This document shows positions 27,201 through 40,300 of a DNA stretch of 64,000 bases, piece by piece. The notes under the pieces are model-generated. The model made no database searches. It had not been told where the DNA came from and worked only from the letters and a program-made list of their open reading frames with translations. Position numbers and translations under genes: made by a program. The stretch covers positions 79,504-143,503 of the forward strand of contig LUCM01002370.1 of assembly GCA_008360955.1 (NCBI GenBank). Direction: 5' to 3'. The stretch comes from Fasciolopsis buskii (lineage: Eukaryota; Platyhelminthes; Trematoda; Plagiorchiida; Fasciolidae). Each line of letters starts with the position of its first letter. Positions within the stretch are counted from its first letter, which is position 1.

Positions 27201-28731
27201 TGGGAGCTGAAAAACCGGTACATCGATTTGACGTTCTGGCTCTCATAAATATTTGTTTCTCATTGAGGATTCAAATTTTTGCATCTAAACGATAAGGGCA
27301 ATAATCCGCCGTTTGGAATGGTTCTGCATTTGTAATGCTACCCTGTTATCATAAGTAAGAGTAAGACTTGATGAATTTCTAACGTTTCGGCCATGTCATG
27401 AAATATTAGTTATGTTCTCCAATAGTAAAATAGAATTTCTGAACGGAATATGCTTCCAACACTTCACCTGCCCCCTGGCTTAATCAGCCCACTTAGACTG
27501 ACATTTTGAGTTGCCATGCAAGATACAGTAACACCAACCATTATTTTACCGTAGTGAAACAAGTGTACTTTTGAAAAGGCTACAACAATGCGCGATGCTG
27601 CGATGAATTCAGCTTATGTATTGGTTAATTTGCCTGTTCAACTATTACTCAATCATGCTGCATACTTTTTGTTGTGATAACACCTGACCTGAATAAAGAC
27701 TTCCACTTCATTCCTGCCCTGGAAACCATAGAAACCAGAGACGGTCAGTGATGTCTGTGGTAGCCTGCAACTTTGTGCACTGAAACCCAAAGTATTGGTA
27801 ATTTGTCCGGAAACAACTCATATTTAGTGATGCGTGATTGATGAATTCCAGCTAGCAACATTGTAGTTGTAACTAACTGAAATGGACCCCATTTTCAACT
27901 GTCTCATATAGTAAATAGAATTAAAGCTTTCTTATAATTTCGAAATTTTGACCGACAACTTACATCAAAATGTAATGTGGCAACAGCAACAAGAATACGC
28001 TTCCCGCATCAACTGTGAAAAGAGGAACAGTATTTCTCAGATACTTATTGTTCCATGAGGATGAGAAACAGCATTTCTTCACGAGTGAATCGGTAAATAT
28101 TGATTTTTGGTTGAAACCTAGTTCAAACATATTGCTGTGAAGGCCGATACGTTGTAAACTTTCGAACACCTTGAGGAAAATCTGAATGAGGTACACTTTA
28201 CCAGATGGCAAACTGCAACTCCTGTTGCGTGCAGATTAGTGAATTGATGTGATATTTAAAATTATTCTTGGCAAATTTTTTTATAACAGTAATAAGTGGG
28301 GTCTGTTTGCACACTTTTTCAGACAGGTTAAGTGTTAAATGAAAAAAAATGGTTAGCAAGCTCGTTTCAGTTAATCGCATACTAACTGCTAGCACTAAAC
28401 AGAATTAGTGATAGATGCTGCATTCTACATGACTGGTACTCGAATGACACCGCATTTGTATCGGAAAATAACATTCACATGTTTTACCCTGTAAATGAAA
28501 AACATTACATTCAAATAGAAAACAGTTAGCCACTGCAACAGTAAATCACCAATTTTCCCTGTGGTTATTCATATTCAATGATACGTTTGGACTTCATTAG
28601 AAATGACGAAATGGACCTTGTTCATCACGTCGCACTGTACCTAATGCCTGCATAACCTTCAAAGCAATATTTGTCAGATTCACGGCAGCATTTTCGTTAT
28701 AGCCTTTTATATTATGCTTCTGTTGTACAGC

Positions 28732-28752
28732 ATTATCATTATCATTATCATC
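28732..28752. repeat. (CATTAT)n microsatellite in intron 3
   Basis: CATTAT repeated three times and a half, preceding a CCCCC run. Confidence 0.8.
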
Positions 28753-29558
28753 CCCCAAACGACTCGGGTGACCGCTTTGGGCTGGTTCATTTTGCGAGGT
28801 CTTTATTCGTTCGGGCCAAGACCTCATCTACAAAATGAGAACCCAATAGCTTTTACGTTTTTGTCGTCCAGGATGCACGGTTCACAATCTTCAAGATTAG
28901 ATCTTTCCCGGTCCAAACTACCTAAACATATTCAAATGGCTACATTAATCGTCATCAAAAGTAAAACGGTTTTCTTTCGCACTCATTTAATGATTGTGCA
29001 GCTCTCACGCCCATTAAATTCTGATTTGCACACACTAGTTTTATCGTGACAGAAGGCAATCGTGAAGACCATTAACCAAAGACGCGTTCGTACCTAAAGC
29101 GTTTCCAGTCGAAAAAATTATTAACAACATAAAACTTAGTATGTTGTTCATTGCAGCGTAAAAATCCACCTGATCGACAAAGTTTATTGCGGTTTGTTCT
29201 CTGCTCCAGCAGTTCAGGTGGAGGTAAAATGCTAAAATGAGGGATATGGTAAGCCGTATGCAGGCGCAAAAACTAGACTGGAAAATTTAGTGATACATAA
29301 ATGCAATTTGGTACTGCAGCATAAATTTTGCCAGCATTTGCTAGATCCGGAAATGAAATTTTACTTTTCCAGCAATGTCAAAATAGGAAATAACCTAATT
29401 TCCGTTCTTCCTATGGAACGTACGTGAGGCATTTAATTTTGCTCAGAACACTTGATCGCGCATTCATGCACCTAATAGATCTAATATTAGTTGGTGACAA
29501 AATTATGGTGGTGAAATTAGCCAGATAATTTTGCTATTCGCATAACTGACAAGGACTC

Positions 29559-29581
29559 GATAAATAAATAAATAAATATAT
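29559..29581. repeat. (ATAA)n microsatellite in intron 3
   Basis: About five ATAA tetramers in tandem, ending in ATATAT. Confidence 0.75.
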
Positions 29582-30039
29582 GCATAAACCTTCAGTATTT
29601 TGGATTTCAACCGTTGCAGTGAAATTTATTTTTCTTCGTCAGTAAATATAGTAATACACAACGGAAGGAGCAAATCAATTTTACGCATCGCAAGCCAGAT
29701 GATAAAGTCCGCGACTGACTCACCCAGATCAGTATTTAGATAAAGCTTTAACTTCGGCTTGCAGCTCGAAAAACTTCTCTAACTGATATTTTACGCAACT
29801 ACCTGTTTTTATTTGACGGCTTCCCACAATAAGCAAGTTAGGGTTACGCAACCGAAATCTAGCGTAAATTACAACATCCTAGTTTGGGTGTTAATGCGGC
29901 CACAAAACTTAGTTTAGAAGAATGAAGTTTGACAGAATTTCAAATTTCCCTAATCAGTTGTCTCGTACAGATGAAATCTAAGCGAACGATTACAAACAAA
30001 ACACCGGGAAACAATAATGTTACGCTTGAAAATTCTAGC

Positions 30040-30106
30040 TTTCGTAATCATCTATTCCGGACCCTGCAAATTATTCTGAATGCTTCAGCAACACCCACTA
30101 CATGAT
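30040..30106 (-). mobile_element. Tandem partial PLE fragment abutting the 3' end of the main copy
   Basis: The 67 bp next to the 3' end of the PLE repeat an internal PLE segment (about 30452-30515) in the same orientation: TCTATTCCGG, then ATTATTCTGAA and GCTTCAGCAACACCCACT. The 3' terminus of one copy thus joins the middle of another. Head-to-tail joins of this sort are typical of PLEs. Confidence 0.75.
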
Positions 30107-31189
30107 AAGAGCAAGCTCATTACCAGTTATTCGTAATAATGCCAATACATAACATTAATTATGAATTTCTGCAAATGAGAGGAGGATGATAGGTTACAGT
30201 GTCAGTAGTCGAAATATGTCAACTATATGTGTGTTTGTATGAAGCGGGTGGTGGTCAAAATTATGGGTTGGAGGAGAGCAATTTACACCCATGATCCGGG
30301 TCTGCAAGGCGTTCGTTAGATTTTCGGGCGTGCCGAGTGGGACAGGAAAGATTCAATGTTTGCACGAACTGCTTTTGGGCACAAAACGGTGGATCCTGGA
30401 GACGAATGCATACGGCCTCAGCTGTAGACAAGACCCGGGACTTCAGCAGTTTTGATAATCTATTCCGGAATTTGTAGATTATTCTGAACGCTTCAGCAAC
30501 ACCCACTGCGTGAGTGGAATCAACCAAGTGCGAACACAGCATTGCTGATAGTTTTAATCATTCCTGTGTTTAACCGAGCAGGGTGGTGTTCACGAAACCG
30601 TTCGGATAGGCGTCTGGATGTACGGCCGATGTACGCTGCCCCACAGGAACAGGTGATTGAGTACACGCAGAATGAGGCCATAGAATCCGGCACATTATCT
30701 TTTAGGCGTGACTGCACGAGTGGCTTTGATGTAAACAGTATTTACCGTTTTGCTGCGTGGAACGTCTTATCGACAGTTCCGGACAATCTGTGGTAGATGA
30801 CGTCCGCTGAAGTGTCACCCGTAATGGGCAAGCTTATGTAAAGGATTCTCTTTTCCACTGTTGATTTCTTTTATCTTTCTTCAGATTGTCCCGTGGTTTT
30901 CTTGATGAAACATTCAAGATAGCCGTTCTGCCGAAGGACATTCCGTAGAAGAAGAGGATCCTCCTCGAGAGCATCTTCAGTACAGGTTTTCCTTGCACTA
31001 TTCACAAGGCAACGTAATAGGTTTCGTTTCACTTTAAGCGGCACGAAACTGCAGAAGTGGATATACTGGCCGTTCCAAATAGCTTTCCTATGTACGGACA
31101 GCCACCCACTCGACGATTTCAGCAAGGCCAGTCGGAATGACCAATTCACTCTTGAAAAGAAAGAAAACAGTAGGATGTTTGCTTAAATA
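30107..31189 (-). mobile_element. Penelope-like element, 5'-truncated: RT C-terminus, GIY-YIG endonuclease, 3' end
   Basis: Reading the minus strand from about 31149, the first frame ends the reverse transcriptase: HRKAIWNGQYIHFCS, then PLKVKRNLLRCLVNSARK and NGYLECFIKK. These match the thumb/C-terminal region of Penelope-like RTs. After a linker with two stops comes the endonuclease frame at 30717-30520, with YSITCSCGAAYIGRTSRRLS and a following ERFREHHPARL, a well-kept GIY-YIG nuclease with its CxC motif. The 3' region runs to 30107. The catalytic RT core is missing, so the copy is 5'-truncated. It lies in intron 3 on the same strand as the kinase gene. Confidence 0.9.
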
Positions 31190-31800
31190 GTGCAGTCACG
31201 CCTAAAAGATAATGTGCCGGATTCTATGGCCTCATTCTGCGTGTACTCAATCACCTGTTCCTGTGGGGCAGCGTACATCGGCCGTACATCCAGACGCCTA
31301 TCCGAACGGTTTCGTGAACACCACCCTGCTCGGTTAAACACAGGAATGATTAAAACTATCAGCAATGCTGTGTTCGCACTTGGTTGATTTCACTCACGCA
31401 GTGGGTGTTGCTGAAGCGTTCAGAATAATCTACAAATTCCGGAATAGATTATCAAAACTGCTGAAGTCCCGGGTCTTGTCTACAGCTGAGGCCGTATGCA
31501 TTCGTCTCCAGGATCCACCGTTTTGTGCCCAAAAGCAGTTCGTGCAAACATTGAATCTTTCCTGTCCCACTCGGCACGCCCGAAAATCTAACGAACGCCT
31601 TGCAGACCCGGATCATGGGTGTAAATTGCTCTCCTCCAACCCATAATTTTGACCACCACCCGCTTCATACAAACACACATATAGTTGACATATTTCGACT
31701 ACTGACACTGTAACCTATCATCCTCCTCTCATTTGCAGAAATTCATAATTAATGTTATGTATTGGCATTATTACGAATAACTGGTAATGAGCTTGCCCTT
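31190..31800 (+). mobile_element. Inverted partial PLE copy (GIY-YIG endonuclease and 3' end)
   Basis: This 611-bp segment is the reverse complement of 30107-30717. Each position x pairs with 61907-x and I saw no indels. The 65-residue endonuclease frame is identical in both arms, and the 93-codon frame after it differs at one residue (VDS versus VDF). The copy begins exactly at the start of the endonuclease frame (GTGCAG at 31190) and ends at the same 3' terminus as the other arm. It lies in opposite orientation at the 5' side of the main copy, with 472 bp (30718-31189) between the arms. Confidence 0.92.
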
Positions 31801-32147
31801 GACGTTTTTTTCTCAATATGCACTCTGGGATTTTTCGAATATTACAACCATTTTTTCTAAATGTTACTTTCAAAGAGTCAGTAAAATTGATAATATTCAG
31901 TTGCAAACTCAGGAACTCACTCCAAATTTCCAGGTTACATTTTGTTATTTCTTGGTTCTATGCTGTCATTTTGTACTTCATTCAGTGGTATTACCCACTC
32001 CCATTCCAAATGTTGTGAGGTTTGTTCAGCTTACACCGATTTTCTAACAAACCATAAGGCAAGCCAATAGTTAAAAATGAAAGTTTTTTACCAACACGCA
32101 TTCAACATATATTTGTGACTACAGAATGCATTTGTTTCAAAATCTCA

Positions 32148-32327
<180 letters not shown>

Positions 32328-35300
32328 CTAAAAAAGTGAATTGACAACTATTTTAAATGCTATGCCAAATGGGCTCCCGAAATTCCACGAATTACTTTTG
32401 CATTCATTAGGAAGGCATTCTGACCACAAGATTACCGTATAACACTGCAAAGAAACGGAAAACATTTAAACAATTCGACAGATCTGACCACTATATTTTT
32501 GGTCGTCCCATAAAATCAACACTATCTTTAAAATAAACATCAACTAATTTGCGAAGCTTACTTCCATTTTTTCTGAACCAAGTTAATCCGAGCACATAAT
32601 GAGTTCATGATTTTCTAACAAAGTAATTTTGCACAGCGCTGCATTTCCGGACAATATGAAGTTTGCCAAGAATATCGAGGCTGTTGTTATATTGTCCAAA
32701 TCAGCACGTCCGAATTTCGATCCTCCGTGTTCTCTCCTAACAGTTACCCTACTTCAAGTCCGCTTAGGGTTCTGGGTCACACATGCCAGTCTTATAATTC
32801 CGCTTCAAAATTTTGCATCGTGGTTATATATGCATATATACTTCAATACTAAGAGATAGATCTGTAGCAGTATCGTCATTACTTGAGCAAAAGTCTTAAG
32901 TACATCGAAAAATGTATCGAATTTTGTTGCATTTCCAGTTCATTATTTCAAAGCAATGCAAAGCCATAATTAAAGCATTTTAGCTTTTTCCGGGTCACAG
33001 CGGCACTCATCAAATCTTTTCTGATTTTCTGCTTTTAAATGAACTAAAACCTTTAAACCCCGGCCGAAGAATCAGTCAGAATATACATTCGAAAGATGAC
33101 AGCCGAGCCTGCTTTCCAACCATGAATAGGTTATCTATACTTCTGATAAACTGCTCCGAAGCACCGGCTGGGTGAATTGTCACACAAACGCTTTTACTTA
33201 GTCTTTTAGTGAAGGCGAGTATTTATGACGGCAATATTCTTAAAGCTAGCGTTATTTTCCATGGATGTCATTCCCAGCCAGCCAAAGTTTACTGAACCCA
33301 GGACACTAGATATAGATCAAGGTTTTAAAGTAAATTAAAGAGACATCCGTCACAGTACATCATTCCAACCTCCGAAATTTTTGCTGGATATGTTTTCTGG
33401 TTCTTGAACTTGTGACACGGTCAAGCCCAGGTCTTAAACAAACTAATCAGCAAAAGGCTAGTCCGATGCGCACTACAAAATGGTATCAGTAACTAAGTTT
33501 AAAGATGTCTTTATTACCAGCCACTCAAGCTGAAGAAATTAACAATGTTACAGAACAAATTCGTCCAGAAAGATTTCCAAAGACCCATGAAACCTTAGGT
33601 TACATTTCGCCCCTAACTGCCCGGCTTTCTGCTTTCATCCTCAAAGTAAACACTCGCTCGCCGCTCACAAGTGTTTCAGCGCTAAAAATGCACTTATAAG
33701 CGCATTTGTAGCCTTAAATTCTCTGGTAAAACAAGATTTTTAAGCCTCAACGACAAAACTTGTATTTAGAAAAACATTTTGCTTGTTTAAGGACGCGCTC
33801 TCCTAAAACACACTGAAATATGATTACCCTGCCTCTTATTCTCAAATGTTAACGGCAGATACACATGGGCTGCAGATGCATTTGAGGGTCAGTTACCGTA
33901 GCTCTACATTCACGTAACCTATTTGAACTATAATTGCAGCTTGAGTAAAATGCTTTACGTGGAGTCTACCGGACTAAGGATGGAGGGTGCAAGACACGCT
34001 TAAGAATAGAATAAAGGTTCGATTTCTAATCTTCTTTCTGAAGACAGAGCTGAATGTCGCCCTGAAAGTGACGGCCGGTCTGTCTCAAATTATTTAACAA
34101 AAGTGTTAACAACGGCAACTTGGAAGTAAATATTTTATTGACAGTGAGAAAAAGCTTGGATACAAGCATGATATGTTCATTGGCTTAAACGTTTGACTAC
34201 CCCGGCGAACACAATAAAAATCCATCTAACTTATTTCGCTCGGCTTCTGGTATGTGTTACCCAAATGTGATCATCCAAAACAAACGCGTAATTCATCCGA
34301 ATACTGACCCATTATATTTTCTAGATTAATGCATCATTAGCTTGCCTTTTTTTACTCAGCCCACCTTCTGAGAATAGTCGGCATCCTCTCTGATAATTAG
34401 TGTAGTTTTCAATAGTTCATACGCGGTTAACACGGATTTCTTTCAAAACGTTTTTACCATTCAAATATTTACGAAGAGAAAGTTTCAAGCCTTAATCAAA
34501 AGCATTGAAAAGCTAACCAGTGCTAAAACTTTTCAATAAAGTGGTACTCAAATTGTTCTCAAACGATTAATGTCCTAAATCAACCACCTTTTAAGCCTTT
34601 TCATATGGTACATTAGAGTACGTTGTAAAAAATTCAAATCTACCAAATCGTTCGCAATACAAAATCAGCGACCAAAACGATTGTAGCGAAAGTGCATTAC
34701 ACGCAAGTGTGTCAAACCTATGATCTTCTGAAAGGCAGGCCAGAAAATGACGTTCTCTGAAACAATATAAGGGACCGAAATCACCAATTACCAATCTCAA
34801 TTAATCGTTATTGAAAATCATTCGACTGATATCAGTGTGTAAACTACTGATAGATACAGTTTTCCGGAGAACACCAAAGTGTGGTTAGCGTAATTTATCC
34901 TCTACTTCTGTAGATGCTGCTTCAGCCGCAACGTATTTCGACTGATTGTTTTCTGCCTGGTTCTGGTGGAACACTTTTCCGACCCGTGTACATCAGTTTT
35001 GGCCCAAAAACCCAGAATAAGAAATAGGCAGCACCAGAAGACATTGAATATCTCTCAATTGCCCCCCCCCCCCGGAGGTGACGTCAAAAAGTTAACAATG
35101 GGCTGCTTTCAGATAAATAATTTTGCAACTGAGTTATGAATTGATTTGAACTCAGAACAGCCTCAGTTTCCAAGTGAACGAATGAAATGCTTAATACTTC
35201 AGCATACGAACCTTTCTATCCTAGCTTCACATCAGGACTAAGATGTTCATATAATCTCATGGAAGTTAATATAATTGCTTGAAGCGTCCATAATAGAAGT

Positions 35301-37559
35301 TCGTTTGTCAACCATTTCCTTAAGTTACCTACTAGGAACTCCTGATTGTTTTAACATCATTTACTGAAAACGGCATTCAGAAGATCAGTCTGGCTTGAGT
35401 ACATGATAAAATCAGGAGGATGTTCGTCCTCCCCGCACTCTAGTAGTGAAAACGTTGCAGGTGACTTAATTTTGAGGTCTCACATTAGTAATCTTTAAAA
35501 GCAGATAGTGGTAAAAGCCGTTTCGTGGAAAACTCTGTGCACGTTGCTTTTCGTTGTTAACCTGATTAGCACCTTCACAGCCGCACATTTTCTGTTACAA
35601 GCGACCTTTGATACTTAGTACGGAATGTCTGATATGAGTAAATGGAAGCGATGTCGCATAAGAAAGAAGCGTTTGAGTGCTACGCAGTGTGCTGTGTGCG
35701 GGTAGGCAACACTCTGGGAGCACAGGATTCGTTGCCCGCAGTTGAATAGTCGGATTAGGAGAAATATAGCTCACATTGCACCTCCAGAAGCTCCAATTTG
35801 CAGTATTCATGGAGTCTGTCGGAAAATGCCTCACGCAACTGAATCACATCGGGAATTCCTACTAAAGTAACATACGGTACCCAGACCTGGTCTCGTGTTA
35901 GACCATAAAACGTATGGCAAAATTTCGGTGAAATTCGGCGACTTCGGCCACTTCTTAAGGAAATGTCCGGAATACATGGGCGACGAAATTGCAGCACACT
36001 TTTCACTATTTTTGATCATCCAATATTCATTTGTGATCGTTGATGGTAAGGGTTATAAAGCCATTTTGAGAATCCAGAGACTACAGTAACTCCACCTAGA
36101 CAACTTTCAATTGGAGAAAATTTATCATTTTCGGGGAGAGCATCCCTATACAACTTGCCGCAAACATGTAGAGAGGTGAGTTGTTTCTAAATAAACTTTT
36201 ATGAATAATTTACCTCGAACGCGTTTTCTCTGCTTCCAACAATATGCGAGTTACTGTCAAGTCTATAAGCATGAGACTCGACATGTGCCATCGTTCTATT
36301 AGCCCGACAGCACAGTACATACCGACGCGTGCGAACACCGATTGACAGCTAATGAGCCTAAAAACCGACTACACCAATGTGAACAACTAGAACATGACAT
36401 TGAGTTTCACTGTTTTAATGCACGTAATATATATATATATATATATGTTAATGCCCTGAACCGCTGCGTCTGTAGTGACGTGGGGGACACTGTCCAACAG
36501 ATTGGGGACACTTGGAGCGGGGATGCAACTGGATGGGCTCATCCGAAAAAAACATAACGCGAACCACGGATTTACATTAGCGATAGTAAGCAAGGTAAAA
36601 TCATGCCTTATACTGTCCACTAAAAAGAGGCTGATAGGTGCATATCAGCTTTTCACGATGAACTAACTCTAAATATCGTGTGTACTTCTAAGAACTGGTT
36701 CCCCGACGCTCTGGATCGTGATTATGGGTTCAAGATAACAAGGTAAGCGGCAAAATATCCATAGACTGGGTTATCTTTGGCGACCGTCAGGGAATTATTA
36801 TAACAGGTATTTCATATTACTTTAAATAACACTGAAACAAACAAATATATTTCATTTTATTTCCCCCTTCTTGCAGAAGGTGCCGCCAATCCAACTGAGA
36901 GACCTGTATAGAAAATTGAATGTAACGTACATTTTTATTTTTAAATATAACTTCTTTTAATCACCCGATTTAAATTTTCCAGTTTGGTTTTGTTATACGC
37001 TCACAGATTCAGAGCATCCATTTGTAGCATTGAGGAAGCTTAGGGGTACTTGCCATTGTCTTCCATGTGTACTAAGTATTAACCAAATTAGTCCGCAAGA
37101 CATAAAGCTGCCACTAGCGCATCACGGGCCTCGACAATAAGTATAATTTTTAAAAAAGTGCAAAATAGGCGATCTGATAGTTTAAGCGATCGTAAAGGAG
37201 AAAAAGTCAAAAAGGTAACAAAAGATACTGAGAGCATGTAACATTTCTGGTGCTGGTTTGTTGCTTATTTGGTGCCGGACCGGTACTGGCAGCAATTCCA
37301 AAATTTTTTGGATGCAGTGGCCAAATTCACCGAAATTCACCGGACTGACACCAGATCCGGCATGCTAATTGAGTGTTAACAATGTTGTCATTTTATATAA
37401 ATCAGTTAAAGAGCATTTAGTAATATTAAGCTTCACGTGAGGTTTAAAAATATGTACATGCTTGAAATTTCAGCCCCGGTTATAATTATTACCATCCTTT
37501 AACATGAATAATTGAAAGTTCGTGATCCTAGTAATCGAAATCTAATATTCGATACTTAC
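32328..37559 (-). other. Intron 2 of the CDKL2-like gene (5.2 kb)
   Basis: The intron has a GTAAGT donor and a T-rich TTTTTTAG acceptor. It holds a homopolymer of C at about 35061-35074, an (AT)n tract at about 36426-36446, and a possible retroelement trace near 35890-36000. No exon was found in 32328-35050 or 36500-37559. Confidence 0.75.
36426..36446. repeat. (AT)n microsatellite in intron 2
   Basis: About ten AT units in a row. Confidence 0.85.
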
Positions 37560-37754
37560 ATTATGCACGTGGCAAAATTCGATTCCACGAAGGACCTGAA
37601 ACAGAGTCTTTTTTGTTGTAGTCTCGTTAATTCCTTTCGGATTGTTTTCCAAATCCTCCAGAACAGTGTGATCGACGAACTCGAATACCAAATATAGACG
37701 CTTTTTTCTACGGAAAACTTCCAGTAAATTCACCAGGTTATCGTGTCTTAGTTG
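37560..37754 (-). CDS. CDKL2: CDKL2-like kinase, coding exon 2 (residues 57-121)
   Basis: This exon codes for the rest of the N-lobe, the hinge and the start of the C-lobe. [19 protein letters not shown] follows directly from exon 1. YLVFEFVDH (77-85) is the beta-5 strand and hinge, with phenylalanine 80 as gatekeeper, as is usual in CMGC kinases. The stretch to residue 121 ends GIEFCHVHN, the part of alpha-E just before the catalytic loop. The acceptor is AAAG before CAACTA. The donor is a perfect GTAAGT after CATAAT, phase 0. The next exon starts exactly with [10 protein letters not shown], the expected continuation. The middle ([15 protein letters not shown]) is less conserved, as in other CDKL2 proteins. 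Confidence 0.93.
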
Positions 37755-37960
<206 letters not shown>

Positions 37961-37980
37961 TCAACAAACTTTTGGCACAC

Positions 37981-37990
37981 CTGAAAATTC
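37981..37990 (-). promoter_or_regulatory. Splice acceptor 23 nt upstream of the CDKL2-like ATG
   Basis: On the minus strand GAATTTTCAG ends at 37981, and the ATG begins 23 nt later. This looks like a real 3' splice site. It could be the end of a 5'-UTR intron or a spliced-leader trans-splice acceptor, both of which occur in trematodes. The short leader fits a trans-spliced transcript, but no transcript data are available. Confidence 0.4.
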
Positions 37991-39556
37991 ACACGACATT
38001 ATGTTGGGCTATCGTATTTCACATGGCCTTCAAGGTCATGGCCTAATGTAATCCTGAGGTCTTCAAAGCTATTTTTGCTGAGTTTAGGCTCCATATGACA
38101 AGGTGTTTACTCTCACTCAGTGAAACGTTCAGATTGGGGTGTTTTCGGACGGTGTCTTTGGCTTCCAACACTGCGTATGTTCGTTCCTTTCTGAAAGGCA
38201 AAGCATCAGGTGCGCTGTCAGATCCGACCGATGGTTTTCATTTTCATACCTGAAATTCACTGTTCCAGTTATGGCTATTGCTCACGATCAAGGCAAATGG
38301 GCCCGGTTGTCTGCGTCAATGAACTACATTCTGTTTCGCGAAAATTTTCTAATTCCTTCCAGTTTGGTTAAATTCAAATTCGCAGGACAGCAACCTCCTA
38401 GAGGGCCTAGCGAAAGTTCAGAATTCTCCCTGAGTTTTTCATCGGATCTAGAATCCACACTTGTTAATGTCATCCACTTCTAAATATTCTCGTTGCATTT
38501 CTAAGACGTTACACTGAAAAATGGGGGCAGTACTTCTGAAGTCAGTTCATTATAGTTTTCACATGACCACATTGAACGTGTGAGCAGAAGTACATCAGAG
38601 ATACTCCCAGTGATTTGCACGGAAACGAGCATCCACTGCTGCAATTTGATTAGTTTATCGTTGTCTTTCAGCTTGATTTTCGATGTATCGATTTAGACGA
38701 AAAGGATGTTGACCGAATTCGCACCATGCGAGCAAACGACAACCATTGAAACAGGGTTAACCCTCATTGGCAAATACACATTTTCACGCATATGGCCTTA
38801 AAATATCAGGGTAGATAGTCAGCATCCTACCTCTTAAGTCCCTTACGTCCAGGTTACGTCCTATAATAATTTCAAAACTTTGAGTTTGCACGAATTCACC
38901 TGCAAACGCATTATCATTTTTCAAGAGCCCTTTTCTGCACACTTTAAGAAGCTCAATCAAAAGTCCATCGTTGATCGTGTTGTACATAAATTACCCCACT
39001 TCTTTTTCTTGACTTATCCGCCAATTGCAAAAGCTGACGTTCTGCTCTTGAACCTAGCAGGCTTTTTTGATGATTTTGAGATCACAGTTGCATCACTAAC
39101 AAGAGTTTCAACGAAACATGGGCCTACTTTTTCGGTCTGCTGGTTTTTACAGACGATCGGTACCCAGCACAACACATGCAAGCTTCTCTTGCACACTCCG
39201 GTCAAATATACGCAGGTCTTACTGCTATTGACTATCTTTTCGCCGCACCCGTGGAGCGTATCTGGTTTAGATACTGAAGTCTTGCAGGGCCGAGTAGAAA
39301 ATTGCATAGGTGGTAACGACGGTTAGCGAGAGAATAACATAATGCGAGATCATCATTAATATAATCGGCCATGCGTGTTGGTAATGCCGGCACGATTAAC
39401 TGATCGCGAGACACTCTGTTCGTTTTACTGACGCAGTTTTTACCGCTAATTCACGGGTGCATATTGCGGAGTAAGTTTTCATGTCAATTTTTGATAGTTA
39501 CGTTTTTATATCGGTAGCTTCCAGCACGTTTCATTCACGTCATTTCTTTTCAAATA
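37991..39556. other. Region upstream of the kinase gene, no gene seen
   Basis: This stretch must contain the promoter of the CDKL2-like gene or a 5'-UTR exon, but I could identify neither. The longest open frame, 38880-39326 (+, 148 codons), has no recognisable domain and its opposite strand is equally open. I treat it as chance or unrecognised repeat. Confidence 0.5.
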
Positions 39557-40300
39557 TGGAGCGAAATCCGCCGCTGGAACTAACAGTGGTGGCCCTGATT
39601 CTTCATACACCTTTCTTCGTGCCCTCCGATCCTCATTTCTGGTTCCCTCTAGTCGAACTGCCGTTCGAGAATTACAGGATAACCAGCAACGTCAGTCGTT
39701 TTAGATAGGTCCCTGGCCACCTTCACCCAGAAGTAACCCTTCAGGTTAGGGACGTCATAGTATCTTCGCGCAGTAACGGAGCGTTCATTGGAGCTGTTAT
39801 AACTCGGACTGCCCCCATTGAAGATTAGCTTATCCGGTAGTTGCTTCAAGTATTTCAGCTCGGGAGTAGGAAGCCCTCAGGGCTACTGCGGAAAATGCGG
39901 TCTCTCAGTGGCGCACCATTCAGCGACGACCGATTCCAAGAGAGCTGTGGCTTCAACGGCTTCCGCCGCATCTACCTCCTTTGCTTAGTGCCGCTCGTAA
40001 TTATTCACTAAAGGAGATCGCAGAAATCGCTAATGACATTTTGCCCAGATGTCTCAGCACCAGACACTATCCCATCCTGCAGATTCGAATCCTCACCTGC
40101 AGAGGGAGAGTTGGCGACTATCTTGACGAGGATCGAAGCATGGTTACGGTTTTCACCATCCGCGAGATCAGCCTGGCCTAACGAAAGGAAATGTCAACCT
40201 ATGGAGATAAGGAGTAGCAGTAGAAGTATGACAGCTGCACTGACGTTGCTCAAAAGCAAGCGGAACGTCACGCAAAGTTGATAAGGTAAACGCATTCAAC
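39557..40300 (+). pseudogene. Ty3/Gypsy LTR-retrotransposon gag relic, frameshifted
   Basis: Three plus-strand frames together spell a Gypsy-type Gag as known from trematodes. 39557-39708 has SDPHFWFPLVELPFENYRIT (the P..WF...E..F…RGIT block). About 39710-39760 has PGHLHPEVTLQVRDVI (the …L.PEVA.EVRDL. block). About 39860-39900 has GSRKPSGLLRKMRSLSG (the GDRKPS.LLR.M..L.G block). About 39935-40075, in yet another frame, has RELWLQRLPPHLPPLLSA followed by YSLKEIAEIANDIL (the RELFLQRLP…V..LA…L..LAE.AD.I block). At least two frameshifts and one stop separate them. No protease, RT or LTR was recognised around it, so it is an isolated fossil. Confidence 0.75.

Noticed and set aside
38880..39326. 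148-codon plus-strand ORF upstream of the kinase gene
   Set aside because: No recognisable domain; the opposite strand is open over the same bases; no splice context supports it.
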